50,903 bases of DNA from positions 1-50,903 of the forward strand of contig QXCR01000185.1 of assembly GCA_004380135.1 (NCBI GenBank). Reading direction: 5' to 3'. This DNA is from Stemphylium vesicarium. Lineage: Eukaryota; Ascomycota; Dothideomycetes; Pleosporales; Pleosporaceae. Below are positions 21,901 through 31,080 of the stretch, piece after piece (the stretch's first letter is position 1; every line of letters begins with the position of its first letter). The notes below the pieces were generated by a model that did no database searches, was not told where the DNA came from, and saw nothing but the letters and a program-made list of their open reading frames with translations. A program made the position numbers and the translations under genes.

Positions 21901-22231
21901 TGTTATGGGGCTGCTGCGTGGCATTGATGCGGCGATTGAGGCTGGGCAGGAGCGCATGATTGCTCTGACTCTGAAGCAGCAGATGGAACTAGAGAGGGTG
22001 GTCAAGTGGGTGAAAGACGAAGACGCGGACGAGCTTGTGCGAGACCATGCAACGAGTGTGGTCGAAGGACTGGAGACATTGAGAATGAAGGAGCTGTACA
22101 GGGTCAGAGAAGAGGGTCTACAGCTCGGTTCAGATCTTGGGCTAGAGGGCAACCTCAGAGGGCTCAACGTACAGCCTGAGCCGGAAATGAAGGAAAGAAA
22201 GAAGACTACGATTATAGAGGAGATGGAATAG
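18935..22231 (+). CDS. RTP1: RTP1/TANGO6-like HEAT-repeat protein (RNA polymerase II assembly/nuclear import)
   Basis: A long intronless frame. The Met at 18935 (MGAIEDAVDAA, 1098 aa) is preferred over an in-frame Met 60 bp upstream because the upstream extension is Arg-rich and unlike the family. The protein is almost entirely helical with HEAT-like repeats. Two conserved blocks are seen, an internal one near NTIHAMLKTAAAFPVFDVP ... LLSSSLADPETYVHLAAIPVL (about residues 730-770) and a C-terminal one near VRASAFSVLSIVFEH ... LLRRAAVLVVMGLLRGI. These correspond to the RTP1_C1 and RTP1_C2 domains. Yeast Rtp1 (with animal TANGO6) binds RNA polymerase subunits and nucleoporins and helps pol II assembly and nuclear import. 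The gene is convergent with SmF. Confidence 0.85.
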   Translation: MGAIEDAVDAAANFVGPFVDKERKYSGDVATDILVGQAISHLQAINTADLAADPNAPYDASLAGVVYGLLDLLVSLAIIPRLTSGVAFSQRPRSVLTAIIFTPPNHDMESLGAVISAMLPIIQQKGSGVQPLVSQRILPDIISALVELCFSPKSPEATRSTYAVAYQTTMEDTPTSQLLPILTTFLQQPLPGWLKPIVSKELSLVPLRTQGVRHTIEFLALSYLSKNSHVPEGASGPQSQIPIPLEAITQATKLLVLPPSGITQEDWFKKLAPQLLHLLDGHEGKELCRAAGQIIAGGILSKKTTGAPGTVGWDIFASSSLLAINPKTTPTPVSQPSGKDTVVVPENDLKLALRRLKIISTSYSHAGLIKRLISPLLLPLWALINYTKTRLSLDKEWSALPTSLISRYMEVASDARQIDNLSQNLFWDGDTTWTFGPGSEGGVEIRRRPHSTSKSENMATMEGILGQISDLDNRVSVLVSIMADAGIPDGVAASVFLGATKRWLAPDKKTKNEAKSFLLTDDDTMRDPLAALIDAKFSEALARRFREQFVRSPQHILELMAQLIDNFVAEHKDGVHRAARKEWGSKRAMLETIVQKKDGSAAKGEEESANEDLVSFALSIINTVVASAGFKKTAEVTETLQSLLPSLAYLSQSQAESQAETTSPSRIPSLISNAATALLHLIAPAPSSPSGTETATKTTDPLAAHRTQLQTCLAELQSPDPPNRTWALNTIHAMLKTAAAFPVFDVPSLTHMLLSSSLADPETYVHLAAIPVLVTLATRAPKPAVGILVDAFIDVDERALRLARGKQTEEKERELRDALDFRLRVGEVLSEFVGGDKFWLARDEYALRYACVKQVAEACLSLASRRGQRAKTLSARNQVADSERVLREEGEAAWGGPIPNIFEPDGADPQEQADYVALQKIVRGWEHTGIEEDVRVRASAFSVLSIVFEHRLDVLRQPLIDAALQMVLLILTVERSDEKALLRRAAVLVVMGLLRGIDAAIEAGQERMIALTLKQQMELERVVKWVKDEDADELVRDHATSVVEGLETLRMKELYRVREEGLQLGSDLGLEGNLRGLNVQPEPEMKERKKTTIIEEME

Positions 22232-22547
22232 CTCTCAAAGCCTTGAATAACGGGCGGTATATTTTGGACACTTTCAATATTTCGCGGCCTTGGTACCCTG
22301 CTTTTTGTTGTCCAACCTCACGTCTACGCAGGGTGACGTCGTGATATCTTCAGTATGGATGTTGCTGCGAGCGCAACTGCTGACTTTCCCCCGGCATGCG
22401 ACCATTCATCACAAGTCTCTCCCGTCCGTCCCGTCCAGCTTCAGCGCTCTCTTGGGCGAGTGCGTGCCCGTTTTCCTGTCGCAATCTTTTTCGTTTCGTG
22501 CCGCGCAATCGTCGTTATGGTGCCGTGTAGATGGATGGGGGGGATGC
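22232..22547. other. Convergent spacer
   Basis: 3' flanks of the RTP1-like gene (+) and SmF (-). It is pyrimidine-rich with no distinct feature. Confidence 0.4.
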
Positions 22548-22944
22548 TCAGCCGCTCATTGCCGTGTCCTTGGCCGTCTTGGGCTCGACCTCGTCGGCCT
22601 TGCCAATCCAGAGCACGTTGTTGCACCGTATCAGGACTTGGCCGAGGGTGCCTGAGCTGACGCCGTTTACGAATTCTTCCGTATTGGAGAGCTGGATATT
22701 CATGTAGAGGTCGACCGACACGAGTCTGCCCTTGTACTCGGTCTCGCCCCACTTTAACCGGACGACGATGTCTTTGTCGACCCTGGTGTTTGTTAGTCGG
22801 TGACACGGGCTTTGGTGAAGGCGGCGCAAAAGGAAGGCGCGACGTACAAGCTCTGGAGAAGAGGTCGGGGGTTGAAGGGTGCGACTGCCTAGGAGTTTTT
22901 AGCCATGTACTGCAGGAAATACAGTGAAACGAGCTTACAGCCAT
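22548..22944 (-). CDS. SMX3: Small nuclear ribonucleoprotein SmF
   Basis: Core Sm-ring subunit of spliceosomal U1, U2, U4 and U5 snRNPs. Exons are 22944-22939 (only ATG plus one codon), 22888-22848 and 22782-22548, giving 93 aa (human SmF has 86). Sm1 motif: VDKDIVVRLKWGETEYKGRL. The Sm1-Sm2 region continues VSVDLYMNIQLSNTEEF. Sm2 motif: GQVLIRCNNVLWIG. The N-terminal NPRPLLQSL is the usual SmF leader. The splice joins are supported by phase (6+41+235 = 282 nt) and by homology. The six-base first exon makes this gene easy to misannotate. The upstream flank is shared with the divergent PPR gene. The symbol follows the yeast SmF gene. Confidence 0.9.
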
Positions 22945-23345
22945 GTTTGCGACTCAGATTCTAGCTTTGCTATGGTGGAGTCGTGCGGGTGCGGGAGTGC
23001 GACGGTGAGAGCGGTGGTATACTGCTCGCGCCTGCAGCTTTGGAAAGTTGTCGGTAAAAGGTAACGCCGATTGGTTGAGAGTCCTCACCGCGGGGAAGTC
23101 GCGCCTTGTGCCTACTTGCCCTGCGGATGTTGATCTTGCTACAGACATGACATGTAGTATAATTTCTAGAGAATTAAGATCGCTTCTATCATGATGCCAG
23201 ACATATTCACTAACGATTAAATGTCGTCTAAAGCTCCCTCCAAGATTAAGTCGTCCAAGTTGCAGAGCCGCAGTTAGCGGACGCGCTAAGATTTTGTAAT
23301 CTTCGCAGCATCGAACGACTTTCTGTCTTCTCCGCGAAACCGCCA
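22945..23345. promoter_or_regulatory. Divergent promoter region between SmF and PPR gene
   Basis: About 400 bp separate two divergently transcribed housekeeping genes. There is no TATA box in a convincing place, as is common for such promoters. Confidence 0.4.
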
Positions 23346-25517
23346 TTGCACCCTCGAGCGACTTCATCACCGGCTGCCCACCGTATTGCCGGCTCTCCCC
23401 AGTCGCCCACCATACATCGCACCATTGCGTCCCTCACGGTGCCTTGTTTCGCCCTGCCGCCTGCGACCCGGTCTCTCGTCGCCCCTCCACTTCTCGCGCA
23501 GCATGCCCCGGTAGCAATGCTAGCAATTTGGTCCCGGGCAACATCGAACCCGGGTACCTGCAGATGCATATCATGCGTCCCCAACACCGCCGCTATGGCC
23601 CATACCCGCCGTCGGCCTGCCTTTCGTGGCTCGTGGGCATTCGGCACCCCGACCTCGACCCTCGTATACACGACCGTATTCGCTGCAGGCTTGACCATTG
23701 ATGCAAGGGCCAAGGCTCTGAGGAATAAACAATGGGAGCAAGCCTTTGCGCATCTCAGTGAGCCAAAGGATGATCAGCCTCCAGTGGGTAGAGCGGGAGA
23801 AGCAAGAGTCGCAACGGGTCCTGCGTACGAGCCTCCGGCACAGCACGGCCTGACCTTTGACCAACTGCCCCAAGATTTGGACTGGAACGCTATGCAGAAT
23901 ATCATCGGTATGGAACTGGTAGAAGATGAGGTCTTGGATACACAAGAGGTTCAGTCACAGATTCGCGACTACTCCGAGCTTGCATGGGACGATCTGCGTT
24001 TCGACTCGAGGTTCCCGGGTGCCCCACTGCTTGAATGGCCAGCAAATACAGGCCCGGATCTGGTGCGCTTTAACCTGCCGCCTCAGTCACTGTGGGCGCC
24101 CGACGTGCTGCGCCTCAACGCCGTGCGGAGACGGCATACCTGGAAAAAGCTGGCTGTGCAGGAGCTCTCCACTGGTCTTCTCATCCAAGAGCTGCTGCAC
24201 AAAGCTGGGGTCCCTCGATTCTTGCAGACTGCAGAAAAAGAGCTCGACAAGTTAGCACCTCAGATTCGACAGGTTGCTGCTATGGATGAAGATCGACGGA
24301 GAGAAGCCCGCTTGGAGATACTGGAGAAACTTGAAAATCTCCACAAAACCCGCGTAGACAGTTCTCCCGAAGAGATAATCGAGTCCAAGATCCGATCGAA
24401 CCACCCTGCCATCCCCAGCTATTACCAGGACGCTGATGGCGACTTTTATAGTATCACGAAGCAGATGAATGATGGTATCAGGACTGTACTCCGGGAAACC
24501 CCTCGTGGCAACGATCGAACGGCCGCCCTTGCAGTAGCAAAAATATGTCACAATCTCCTGATTTCCTCTGCCTCCCCAGATCTGCAGACATTCAATACTT
24601 TGCTAGTTGGTTTCAGACGCTGGAAGCGTGCGCCGCTAGTCGACAGTGTTATACCGGCCTTTTACGCCAACAAGATACGGCCAAACGAGATTACATGTCG
24701 CGAGATCCTTGGCTACTACGTGTCATGGGGCAATTCCGGAGCCGAAAGCTTTTCCCGCTTTGTAGCCATAATGAGGGGCTTCGGAGACGCACTCATGCTC
24801 GCCAGGCCAGACCTCACCATTAACGAGGCCAGCCAGGACAGGCTCGTGCGAGTCAACCCGGAGAAGGTGCTCCAGAAAGTTTTCCCGACGCCCATGGTTT
24901 TCAGCGCTCTGATCAATGGCGTCATGAAGTTTGCCGGATTCGATCGAGCTCTAGACATCTACTACGAGATGAAGGCAGACGGCTGGGGTCTCGATGTCAA
25001 AGGGCTTACCAGGCTATTGGGGGACTGTGTTCGCAGGGCGGACTGGGAAGGCGGACTATATGTATGGGAGGAGATCAACAGCATTAAAGCAAGAGTCAGA
25101 CACCACGACATGGCCAAAGCATACAGCCATATACTCAGCCTGTGTTCTCTGACCGGCAACACCGTCGCCTTCAACCAAATCCTTAACGACCTCGCCAAAG
25201 GAGATTTCGATCGCAAGATGATCCTCGACGCGGCTACAGCGACGGCACGCATAGCTCAGGGCAGGCATAGACCCGTCGCCCCGGCTTGGGTCGCGGATAA
25301 CGTCATGATTGCTGTATCCGACTTTGTCCACGACTCCAAGCCTTCGGCACCCAGAGCCGCACCTAATCTCATGGACACTGATGATGCATTGGCTTTGCAA
25401 CACGACACTGAGTCGTTTGGAGATATCGAACACAATACCGCTGACGAAACGAAAGAAACTTGGGCGTCTTGGGTTGAGTACGAGTTTGGTGAGAGACCAA
25501 AGGATCCTGAGCCGTGA
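23346..25517 (+). CDS. Mitochondrial pentatricopeptide-repeat-type protein
   Basis: Single open frame, 723 aa from the first Met. The real start is uncertain. Met58 (23517) and Met84 (23595, MAHTRRRPAFRGSWAFG) both give Arg-rich, acid-poor leaders typical of a mitochondrial targeting sequence, and Met84 precedes the conserved TLVYTTVFAAGLTIDARAK segment. The C-terminal half shows PPR-like helical pairs: DLQTFNTLLVGFRRWKR, ITCREILGYYVSW, PMVFSALINGVMKFAGFDRA, DVKGLTRLLGDCVRRADWEG and KAYSHILSLCSLTGN. PPR proteins bind organellar RNA, so this likely supports mitochondrial transcript stability or translation. The exact orthologue is not identified. Confidence 0.8.
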   Translation: MHPRATSSPAAHRIAGSPQSPTIHRTIASLTVPCFALPPATRSLVAPPLLAQHAPVAMLAIWSRATSNPGTCRCISCVPNTAAMAHTRRRPAFRGSWAFGTPTSTLVYTTVFAAGLTIDARAKALRNKQWEQAFAHLSEPKDDQPPVGRAGEARVATGPAYEPPAQHGLTFDQLPQDLDWNAMQNIIGMELVEDEVLDTQEVQSQIRDYSELAWDDLRFDSRFPGAPLLEWPANTGPDLVRFNLPPQSLWAPDVLRLNAVRRRHTWKKLAVQELSTGLLIQELLHKAGVPRFLQTAEKELDKLAPQIRQVAAMDEDRRREARLEILEKLENLHKTRVDSSPEEIIESKIRSNHPAIPSYYQDADGDFYSITKQMNDGIRTVLRETPRGNDRTAALAVAKICHNLLISSASPDLQTFNTLLVGFRRWKRAPLVDSVIPAFYANKIRPNEITCREILGYYVSWGNSGAESFSRFVAIMRGFGDALMLARPDLTINEASQDRLVRVNPEKVLQKVFPTPMVFSALINGVMKFAGFDRALDIYYEMKADGWGLDVKGLTRLLGDCVRRADWEGGLYVWEEINSIKARVRHHDMAKAYSHILSLCSLTGNTVAFNQILNDLAKGDFDRKMILDAATATARIAQGRHRPVAPAWVADNVMIAVSDFVHDSKPSAPRAAPNLMDTDDALALQHDTESFGDIEHNTADETKETWASWVEYEFGERPKDPEP

Positions 25518-26947
25518 GCGCACTTTGTATAACACTGTAACGCATCGAAAATTTACCTCGATTTTGATCATTGGGCGGAGATACATTGAAATACTCCACA
25601 TCTTGATGATGTTCTCTCATTATGTTCCCTCTCTCTATATCATTGACCGTTGGCGTTCGCTAGCACCTTTTCTCTCAACAGGCGCCCACTCAACCCCAAC
25701 ACAACACAACACCAACCCAGCCTCATCTATCCCATAGCTGCACAGTGGCCACGAACCATATAACTAAACTCTATCGTGTTTGTTCCAGATCCCAAGTGTT
25801 CACGCGACTGCAACGGTTACCCTGACATGCCAAGCAAAGTCCTGCATCTTTCTACGGAGATTAGCCGGGACTACATGGCAATCTATTGTCTCGCTTCTGC
25901 ATCTCCCGGGCAGGCGAAATGACAGCTAAGCACTCAAATATATACGAGAGCTAGTATGGATATGCTATCGGCGATGGTAGTGGCGATGGCGATAGTAATT
26001 AGAAGTGAGCGAGGGGGAAAGGGTCGTGCATTAACAACACCTGCGTCGGACGCGTTCTTCACCCTTTCCCTATAGATATCCAGACGTAGGGAAGCCCCTG
26101 TACCTCGTTCTAATCAGGTAAGAGATATAGACTGCGTTCTATAGGTTATTATTGGGTCGTGGCGAAAATAACCTTGGGAGTCACCCGTTTACATGTTGCA
26201 CACGAGACGTTTCGGCACTCGTACCTATCTGCTGGGGCCATTAATCAGCAAAGACGACTAAATATACCCCGTCTTAGTTCCTAGCAGCGCAGACCGAAGG
26301 GAAAGAAAAACCCGTCTAGGTACGTGCAAACATGCGAGCTGTTTCAGTGCCAGTTACACGGAGTGAGGTGTGAATTAGGGCTAGACGTAAGCTGCAGCGC
26401 CAAAAGTACACATGTCCAGAGTGTGGCCATTCCAGACTATGCATCAAAATATTTTGCGTACGAAATACATGACTGAAGAATGCCTGGCTGGCTGAAAATG
26501 TCCACCGTCTATCTGCACGGGTTATCCCTCACGAGGGGACGGCTGGGGGGAAAGTAGCATTTTATCCAGATTGCGACCTCGCGTATACGAGACCTCGGAC
26601 CGAAATTCTCAACGCATCCAACCCAATAGTAAAGGGCGAGACACAGAGTGGCAAAGAGAAACACGGGGTGTGTGTGGCACGAAGTTTGGTTCAAACTTCG
26701 AAAAGATAAAGTGCAGTCTTACGTATATGCCGGTTGCAATATGTCGATCACCTCGCTATCGCAGCATCTCAGTGTAGTTATAAACGAAGCAAAGAACCCT
26801 GATTTTTTCTTTGTTCTCATTCTGTTACAAGTGAGCGTATTCGTTACTCACTTCCCTCTTCCTGTCTGTCTACCCAAAGACCTTAGCTTTGCTTGTTCGA
26901 CAACCCCAGGTCAGAGCAACGAAAAGCAGGACATCCGCATACAAGCC
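25518..26947. other. Intergenic region upstream of the repeat precursor gene
   Basis: About 1.4 kb without a recognisable gene. A short imperfect repeat of GCGATGG lies at about 25970-25995. The last 170 bp contains a TATAAAC box (26779-26785) and a CT-rich leader, likely the promoter of the precursor gene at 26948. Confidence 0.45.
26779..26785 (+). promoter_or_regulatory. TATA box of the Kex2-repeat precursor gene
   Basis: TATAAAC, 163 bp before the ATG at 26948, followed by a C/T-rich stretch around 26855-26880. This is the usual core promoter shape for fungal secreted-protein genes. Confidence 0.5.
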
Positions 26948-27421
26948 ATGATGCAGTACACACTCCTTCCCCTCCTCGCGACAAGCGCCTTGTTTGCACT
27001 CAGCACTGCCTCACCCATCGCATCCCCTCAAGTCCGTTAGCCCCCCGTCCATCTTCCCAAACCAACCCCCGCCTGCTATGACCCAGACTAACCCGCCCAC
27101 CCGCCTCAGCCCCAAATCTTTGGCATAGCAAACCCGCCCTCCACAATCGAACTCGGAAAACCCAGCACGGAGATAACATGGGGCAAGCGCGCTGCTGCCA
27201 GCACTGCTAAAGAGCCAAGCCCCGATGATGTACAACTCGGGTCCCCGAGCACGGAAGTCACCTGGAGTCGCAGGGCCAAGAGGGATAGTGCTAGCAAGCT
27301 GGAGGATAAATTCACCCTAGGCGAAGCGAAGACGGTGGTTACGTGGGGTAAGAGGAGTGAGCAGGGGGGGCCGGATACGATTGATCTAGGGAAGCCGAGT
27401 AGTGAGGTTACGTGGGGGTGA
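26948..27421 (+). CDS. Secreted repeat-containing precursor with Kex2-type processing sites (KEP/RiPP-like peptide precursor)
   Basis: Exon 1 (26948-27031, 28 codons) encodes a signal peptide (MMQYTLLPLLATSALFALST, then ASPIASPQ). A 78-bp intron, with a weak GTCCGT donor, a GACTAACC branch point and a CTCAG acceptor, joins in phase 0 to exon 2 (27110-27421). The total is 131 aa. The mature part has four imperfect repeats with the pattern hydrophobic-x-LG-x-(P/A)-(S/K)-(T/S)-(E/V)-(I/V)-T-W-(G/S): IELGKPSTEITWG, VQLGSPSTEVTWS, FTLGEAKTVVTWG and IDLGKPSSEVTWG. The first three end directly in dibasic sites (KR; RR with AKR; KR) and the fourth ends the protein. This is the design of kexin-processed repeat precursors (KEPs), including sexual pheromones, dikaritin-type cyclic peptides and repellents. 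No UstYa/DUF3328 oxidase gene is in the window, and the repeats do not look like alpha-factor. The peptide's role is unknown. Confidence 0.8.
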
Positions 27422-27909
27422 AGTGAAAGGATTGGGATAGTAGAATTTTGCAGGAGCAGGAAGAGGAAGGGGGAGGACAATGCATATAATCACATTTGCG
27501 TTTGTGTATATGCTACAGGAAAAGAGGATACTAGAAGCGAGTTATCGCATCACTTTTAAAGCCTCAACTTCTCTACCCTTTTTCTTGCCTTCTCTCACGC
27601 CGCAAAGTATGCACCTAAGAAACCTCGCCTAAGATCCCCTCTCTTATGCGCAGAAAAACCCTAGACTATCTCCATCACCTCTATTCCCCACACTCCATCC
27701 GTCCTACCACCCCCGTCGAAACCCCCTGATAGCACAAAGCTCAACCCTGTTTATAATGGCAACCTCTCTCTTATGCGTCCCTAGCGTTACGACGTAAGAA
27801 ATATCACCACGGTGATACACAACAGTTATCTATAGCTTAGGATCAGCAGTAGTAGAGACCCTGGCTTCGATGGTAAGAAACCCTCTTCGGCACCGGAGAC
27901 GGGAGACGC
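27422..27909. other. Intergenic, 3' flank of the precursor gene
   Basis: A CT-rich region with no recognisable gene, lying between two convergent transcription units. Confidence 0.35.
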
Positions 27910-28047
27910 TCATGTAACGGTGATGTCGCGGACACGATATACAGTGTTGCACGCTTTAGGCGCGTAAATTGCTTGCTCCCCGGGGTAGGCGCAGACTCGC
28001 GCTGCGGCGAGGGAGGCGAGAAGGGGTAAGGTGGAGAGGGCGCGCAT
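27910..28047 (-). CDS. Possible very small secreted protein (45 aa)
   Basis: The frame starts MRALSTLPLLASLAAARVCA, a good signal peptide, and continues YPGEQAIYAPKACNTVYRV before stopping at 27910. Just upstream on the same strand is a long pyrimidine-rich leader (28048-28135), as seen before other secreted-protein genes here. That context is the main support. It may be only the first exon of a longer gene. A GTATAT inside the frame could be a donor, but I found no convincing acceptor. No family is recognised. Confidence 0.35.
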   Translation of the reverse strand: MRALSTLPLLASLAAARVCAYPGEQAIYAPKACNTVYRVRDITVT

Positions 28048-29065
28048 AATGTAGGTGGCAAAGCGGGTTGTGGAGGGGGTAGGGAGAGGAGATAAGGAGT
28101 AGAGAGAGGTGTTAGTAAATCGTGTTTGTTATGCTAGAGCTAGGTCCTTGTAGTTCTCTTTGCACACTCGCGTTGTATCTGTTATGGTGATAGGCGACGT
28201 GTCTTGCGCCTAGCCGAGTACGATGGCTTGAGTATGAGTGCCAGAGATCTATGTGCGCCTTGTGATACTAGCCCTGGATGAAGGGTGCGCGGGGCTCGGT
28301 CGTCCGGGGATTGAAGCAGGAGGTTACAAAGGAAACAAGCGGAATGCACAGGCAGCGTTGAAGCCCGCTTAGGATTCCTTACGGCGGACCATCTCAACGT
28401 GATTACAGATATCTCTTCCCTTGATGCAACTTTAAATGAGGAGCGCAAAAAGAAAGACTTGGACGGTCGTATATGGTCGGAGGAGCTGACAATTCGCGAT
28501 CTGACAGTGTCCGGTGTTTATCGGGAGCGACAGATCAAGAGGTGGAGGCCGTTGCGAACTTCGTAGTTTGCAGGCCCCAAGGCAGCCCTTCTTCATCGCA
28601 TCATCATCCGCTGCCCGGATGGAAACGACAGGCTGTTTTTTCGCCCCGGTGCATGATTCGTGGAATTTGCGCGGCTCTTGTCGCACATATGGGGGCGTAC
28701 GTACAGCTTGTGGCTGTTCTGCATGATGCCAACACGCATTCGTCTCCGCCCCATCAATCCTTCAGCCTTGTACCCGCAGAACGTGGAAGACGTGTCAAAT
28801 GCGCACCCCTTTCTCTTTTGTTAAGACCTACTCCAGCTGGACAGTTTCGCAGCACGCTCGAGATCTTTTCAAATCGGCTCGTGTAAATATCACCAGGATG
28901 ACCTCCAAAGCCAAGGAGAAGACTTTACCCAACAGAATGCGCGGCTACACAGCGGATGTGATAAGCTTTGGGTAGTGACAAAGTAGCTGTATACGGATCG
29001 GACTGACTTTACGTAGAAAGCAAGTCGAGGAAACCGCCAAGAATAGGTACCCCAGGGCCTACAAG
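28048..29065. other. Intergenic region
   Basis: The left end carries the pyrimidine-rich leader mentioned above (minus strand). The rest has only unsupported short frames. The right end should hold the promoter of the membrane-protein gene. Confidence 0.35.
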
Positions 29066-30868
29066 ATGTATCAAAGAGCCAGACATCGTCCAGCCTTAGT
29101 TGATCGACCACCCCTAAGACTCTTCGATTATTGGATGTTGAATATCCGCATCACCGCGATCGGCATCATCATCGCCGGAATCACACTCGGTGCGACCCAA
29201 ACTTACATCTCTATAGGCCTGAGCCGCGTGTTTGGCGAGGAATTAGACGCGGACCTCAAGCTAGCCTTGCTCGGTCTCTTTAACAAGAGTCTAGACGTCT
29301 TCTTGGTTAGCTCTCTGGAATACATGGCGTCGTTTCTTCTCACCATTTGGATGGCGCAGACTTCTGGCGATGGACGTGGTGCGACATTCAGCGACTTCGG
29401 GTTGAAAGACGAGCTAACAAAGCCGTGGATGACCGTTGCTAGCTTTATCACAAGGTGGCGGAGGTCGAAGATTTGGAACTGGAAGAGCCTGTTTCGCTTT
29501 TTACTTTGTCTTTCTGTATCCGTCTCGGTTATGCTGCAGGGTCTAGCTGTGAACACTGTTGCTATCCCGAAAAAGAGATGGTATCCTAATGAGGGACATG
29601 GATGGGGGACGACAGCCCGCGAACAGGAAATCATGAGGGTCGAGTATCCCAAGGTGCTATTGCGAGGCGTTGACTGGGGTAATATGCTTGGTGTCGGTCA
29701 GTCTAACATTGGGGGACCAGGCTATCCTCCGTGGGACTGGGCGCTCGGCATGTCTGCCTCTCTCGCGTTTATCGGCTTGACGCATGTCGTCTCAAGAGTC
29801 AATGAACCCCAAAAAGGTTGGCAGCATATTTACAATTACCAGCTAGATGGAGATGCATGGAATCGCTGGACTGCAATTAATACCAATTTCAATCAGTCGA
29901 AGGGCTTGGTTGAAACGGGTTCCGCGGACCATGCGCAGGTACAGAGTATCTATACCTGGCTGAAAGAGACAGGCCATCAGCCGACATCTTCGTCTATTGG
30001 CTGGACCGGGGACTTGAAGATCGTGCTACCGGTGCTGAACACGGTATGTACGCCAATGAATTCCTCGAATCTAGAACGATCCATCAGCGTCCGGCCGCCA
30101 GTTAGAAACGTGTCGTCCGAAGCTGTTATCTTCATCGAGTTGGGACCAGTCTTACCATTGGGCTTTACTGGCGCCGCATGTTCCAGCGTATTTCGACATG
30201 GGACGTACGCAGTCAATGTGTGGATTGTTGATGAGGAAAGCCCCGGCCTCAGCTTCAACCGTTACGGTACTAGATGGGATCAAGAGATCGTATACGAGCC
30301 CACCCTTGCAAGCGACTTTGATGTTGCCAACGGGGTAGGAACTCAAGTGCGCGACATTCTGCCGAGACTTGAGTCCCTTGTTCCAGCGACAGGATTGTTA
30401 CCTCAGTTCCTACTCATGAGTCGCAATCTGCAGGCCTCCGATCCCATTGTCGATTCCGATGCCATGGGTCTGTCGATCATCATGGGTGTCCTTTTGCAGA
30501 ACATACTCAGCACAAGCAACAAAGACTGGTCTCCTTTGCCATCGTCTCTGCCTTCTCGACCCGAAGAAAGGCTCTCGTCCTACCCCATCCGGTGGCAACT
30601 ATATGGATCGAGTCCTCGTCTGGGGTGGGAGTGGGTAGCCGTCGCTATCCTCGCAGTCGTGCTGTTATCTTTCTGCTTTGGCCTGTATCAAACGTTGAGA
30701 TATTGGATGGCGCCGGGTCCGTGGATGGAGCTGGACGGCATGATGATGATGGCGCAGCGAAGCCCGCAGCTAGAAGGTGTCCAAGAGGAGAAGAAGGCAC
30801 AGGACAGGATATACTCGGTTGAAAAATACACGGATAGGGGGTTGATACTCAAAAGTGAAGCACGATAG
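29066..30868 (+). CDS. Multi-pass membrane protein of unknown function with a large extracytoplasmic loop
   Basis: Single exon, 600 aa. Hydrophobic helices are visible near residues 27-47 (ITAIGIIIAGITLGATQTYI), 73-92 (VFLVSSLEYMASFLLTIWMA), 139-162 (FRFLLCLSVSVSVMLQGLAV) and, weakly, 226-243. A final helix lies at about 543-565 (VAVAILAVVLLSFCFGLYQTL). Between about 245 and 540 lies a long polar domain with N-glycosylation sequons (NQS, NSS, NVS) and a few cysteines, probably outside the cell or in the secretory lumen. The overall design of N-terminal helices, a long loop, then a last helix and a short acidic/basic tail recurs in lineage-specific fungal membrane proteins. I recognise no characterised family. 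An additional short upstream exon cannot be excluded. Confidence 0.7.
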   Translation: MYQRARHRPALVDRPPLRLFDYWMLNIRITAIGIIIAGITLGATQTYISIGLSRVFGEELDADLKLALLGLFNKSLDVFLVSSLEYMASFLLTIWMAQTSGDGRGATFSDFGLKDELTKPWMTVASFITRWRRSKIWNWKSLFRFLLCLSVSVSVMLQGLAVNTVAIPKKRWYPNEGHGWGTTAREQEIMRVEYPKVLLRGVDWGNMLGVGQSNIGGPGYPPWDWALGMSASLAFIGLTHVVSRVNEPQKGWQHIYNYQLDGDAWNRWTAINTNFNQSKGLVETGSADHAQVQSIYTWLKETGHQPTSSSIGWTGDLKIVLPVLNTVCTPMNSSNLERSISVRPPVRNVSSEAVIFIELGPVLPLGFTGAACSSVFRHGTYAVNVWIVDEESPGLSFNRYGTRWDQEIVYEPTLASDFDVANGVGTQVRDILPRLESLVPATGLLPQFLLMSRNLQASDPIVDSDAMGLSIIMGVLLQNILSTSNKDWSPLPSSLPSRPEERLSSYPIRWQLYGSSPRLGWEWVAVAILAVVLLSFCFGLYQTLRYWMAPGPWMELDGMMMMAQRSPQLEGVQEEKKAQDRIYSVEKYTDRGLILKSEAR

Positions 30869-31080
30869 GAGAGGGTCCATACTCGTAACTCTACACAGTC
30901 GATGGAGCCACAGCGGTGGGAACTTTTCAGGGTTGCAGCCGTAGATATTGGGCCTAGTCCAAAGGTGGTATAGTGCAGCCGTGACCTTAGCGGGGCTCGG
31001 GCCTGCATCAAGACCTGGGCGCACAATGAAGCTCTAGCGGACCACTTCTCCTGCCACCAACTCTAGTCCACGAAACCACA

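Noticed and set aside
26948..27421. Alpha-factor mating pheromone or dikaritin precursor as the identity of the repeat gene
   Set aside because: The repeats lack the W-x-W...P-G type core of ascomycete alpha-factors. No UstYa/DUF3328 or other tailoring gene lies in the window, so only the general kexin-processed precursor class is claimed.
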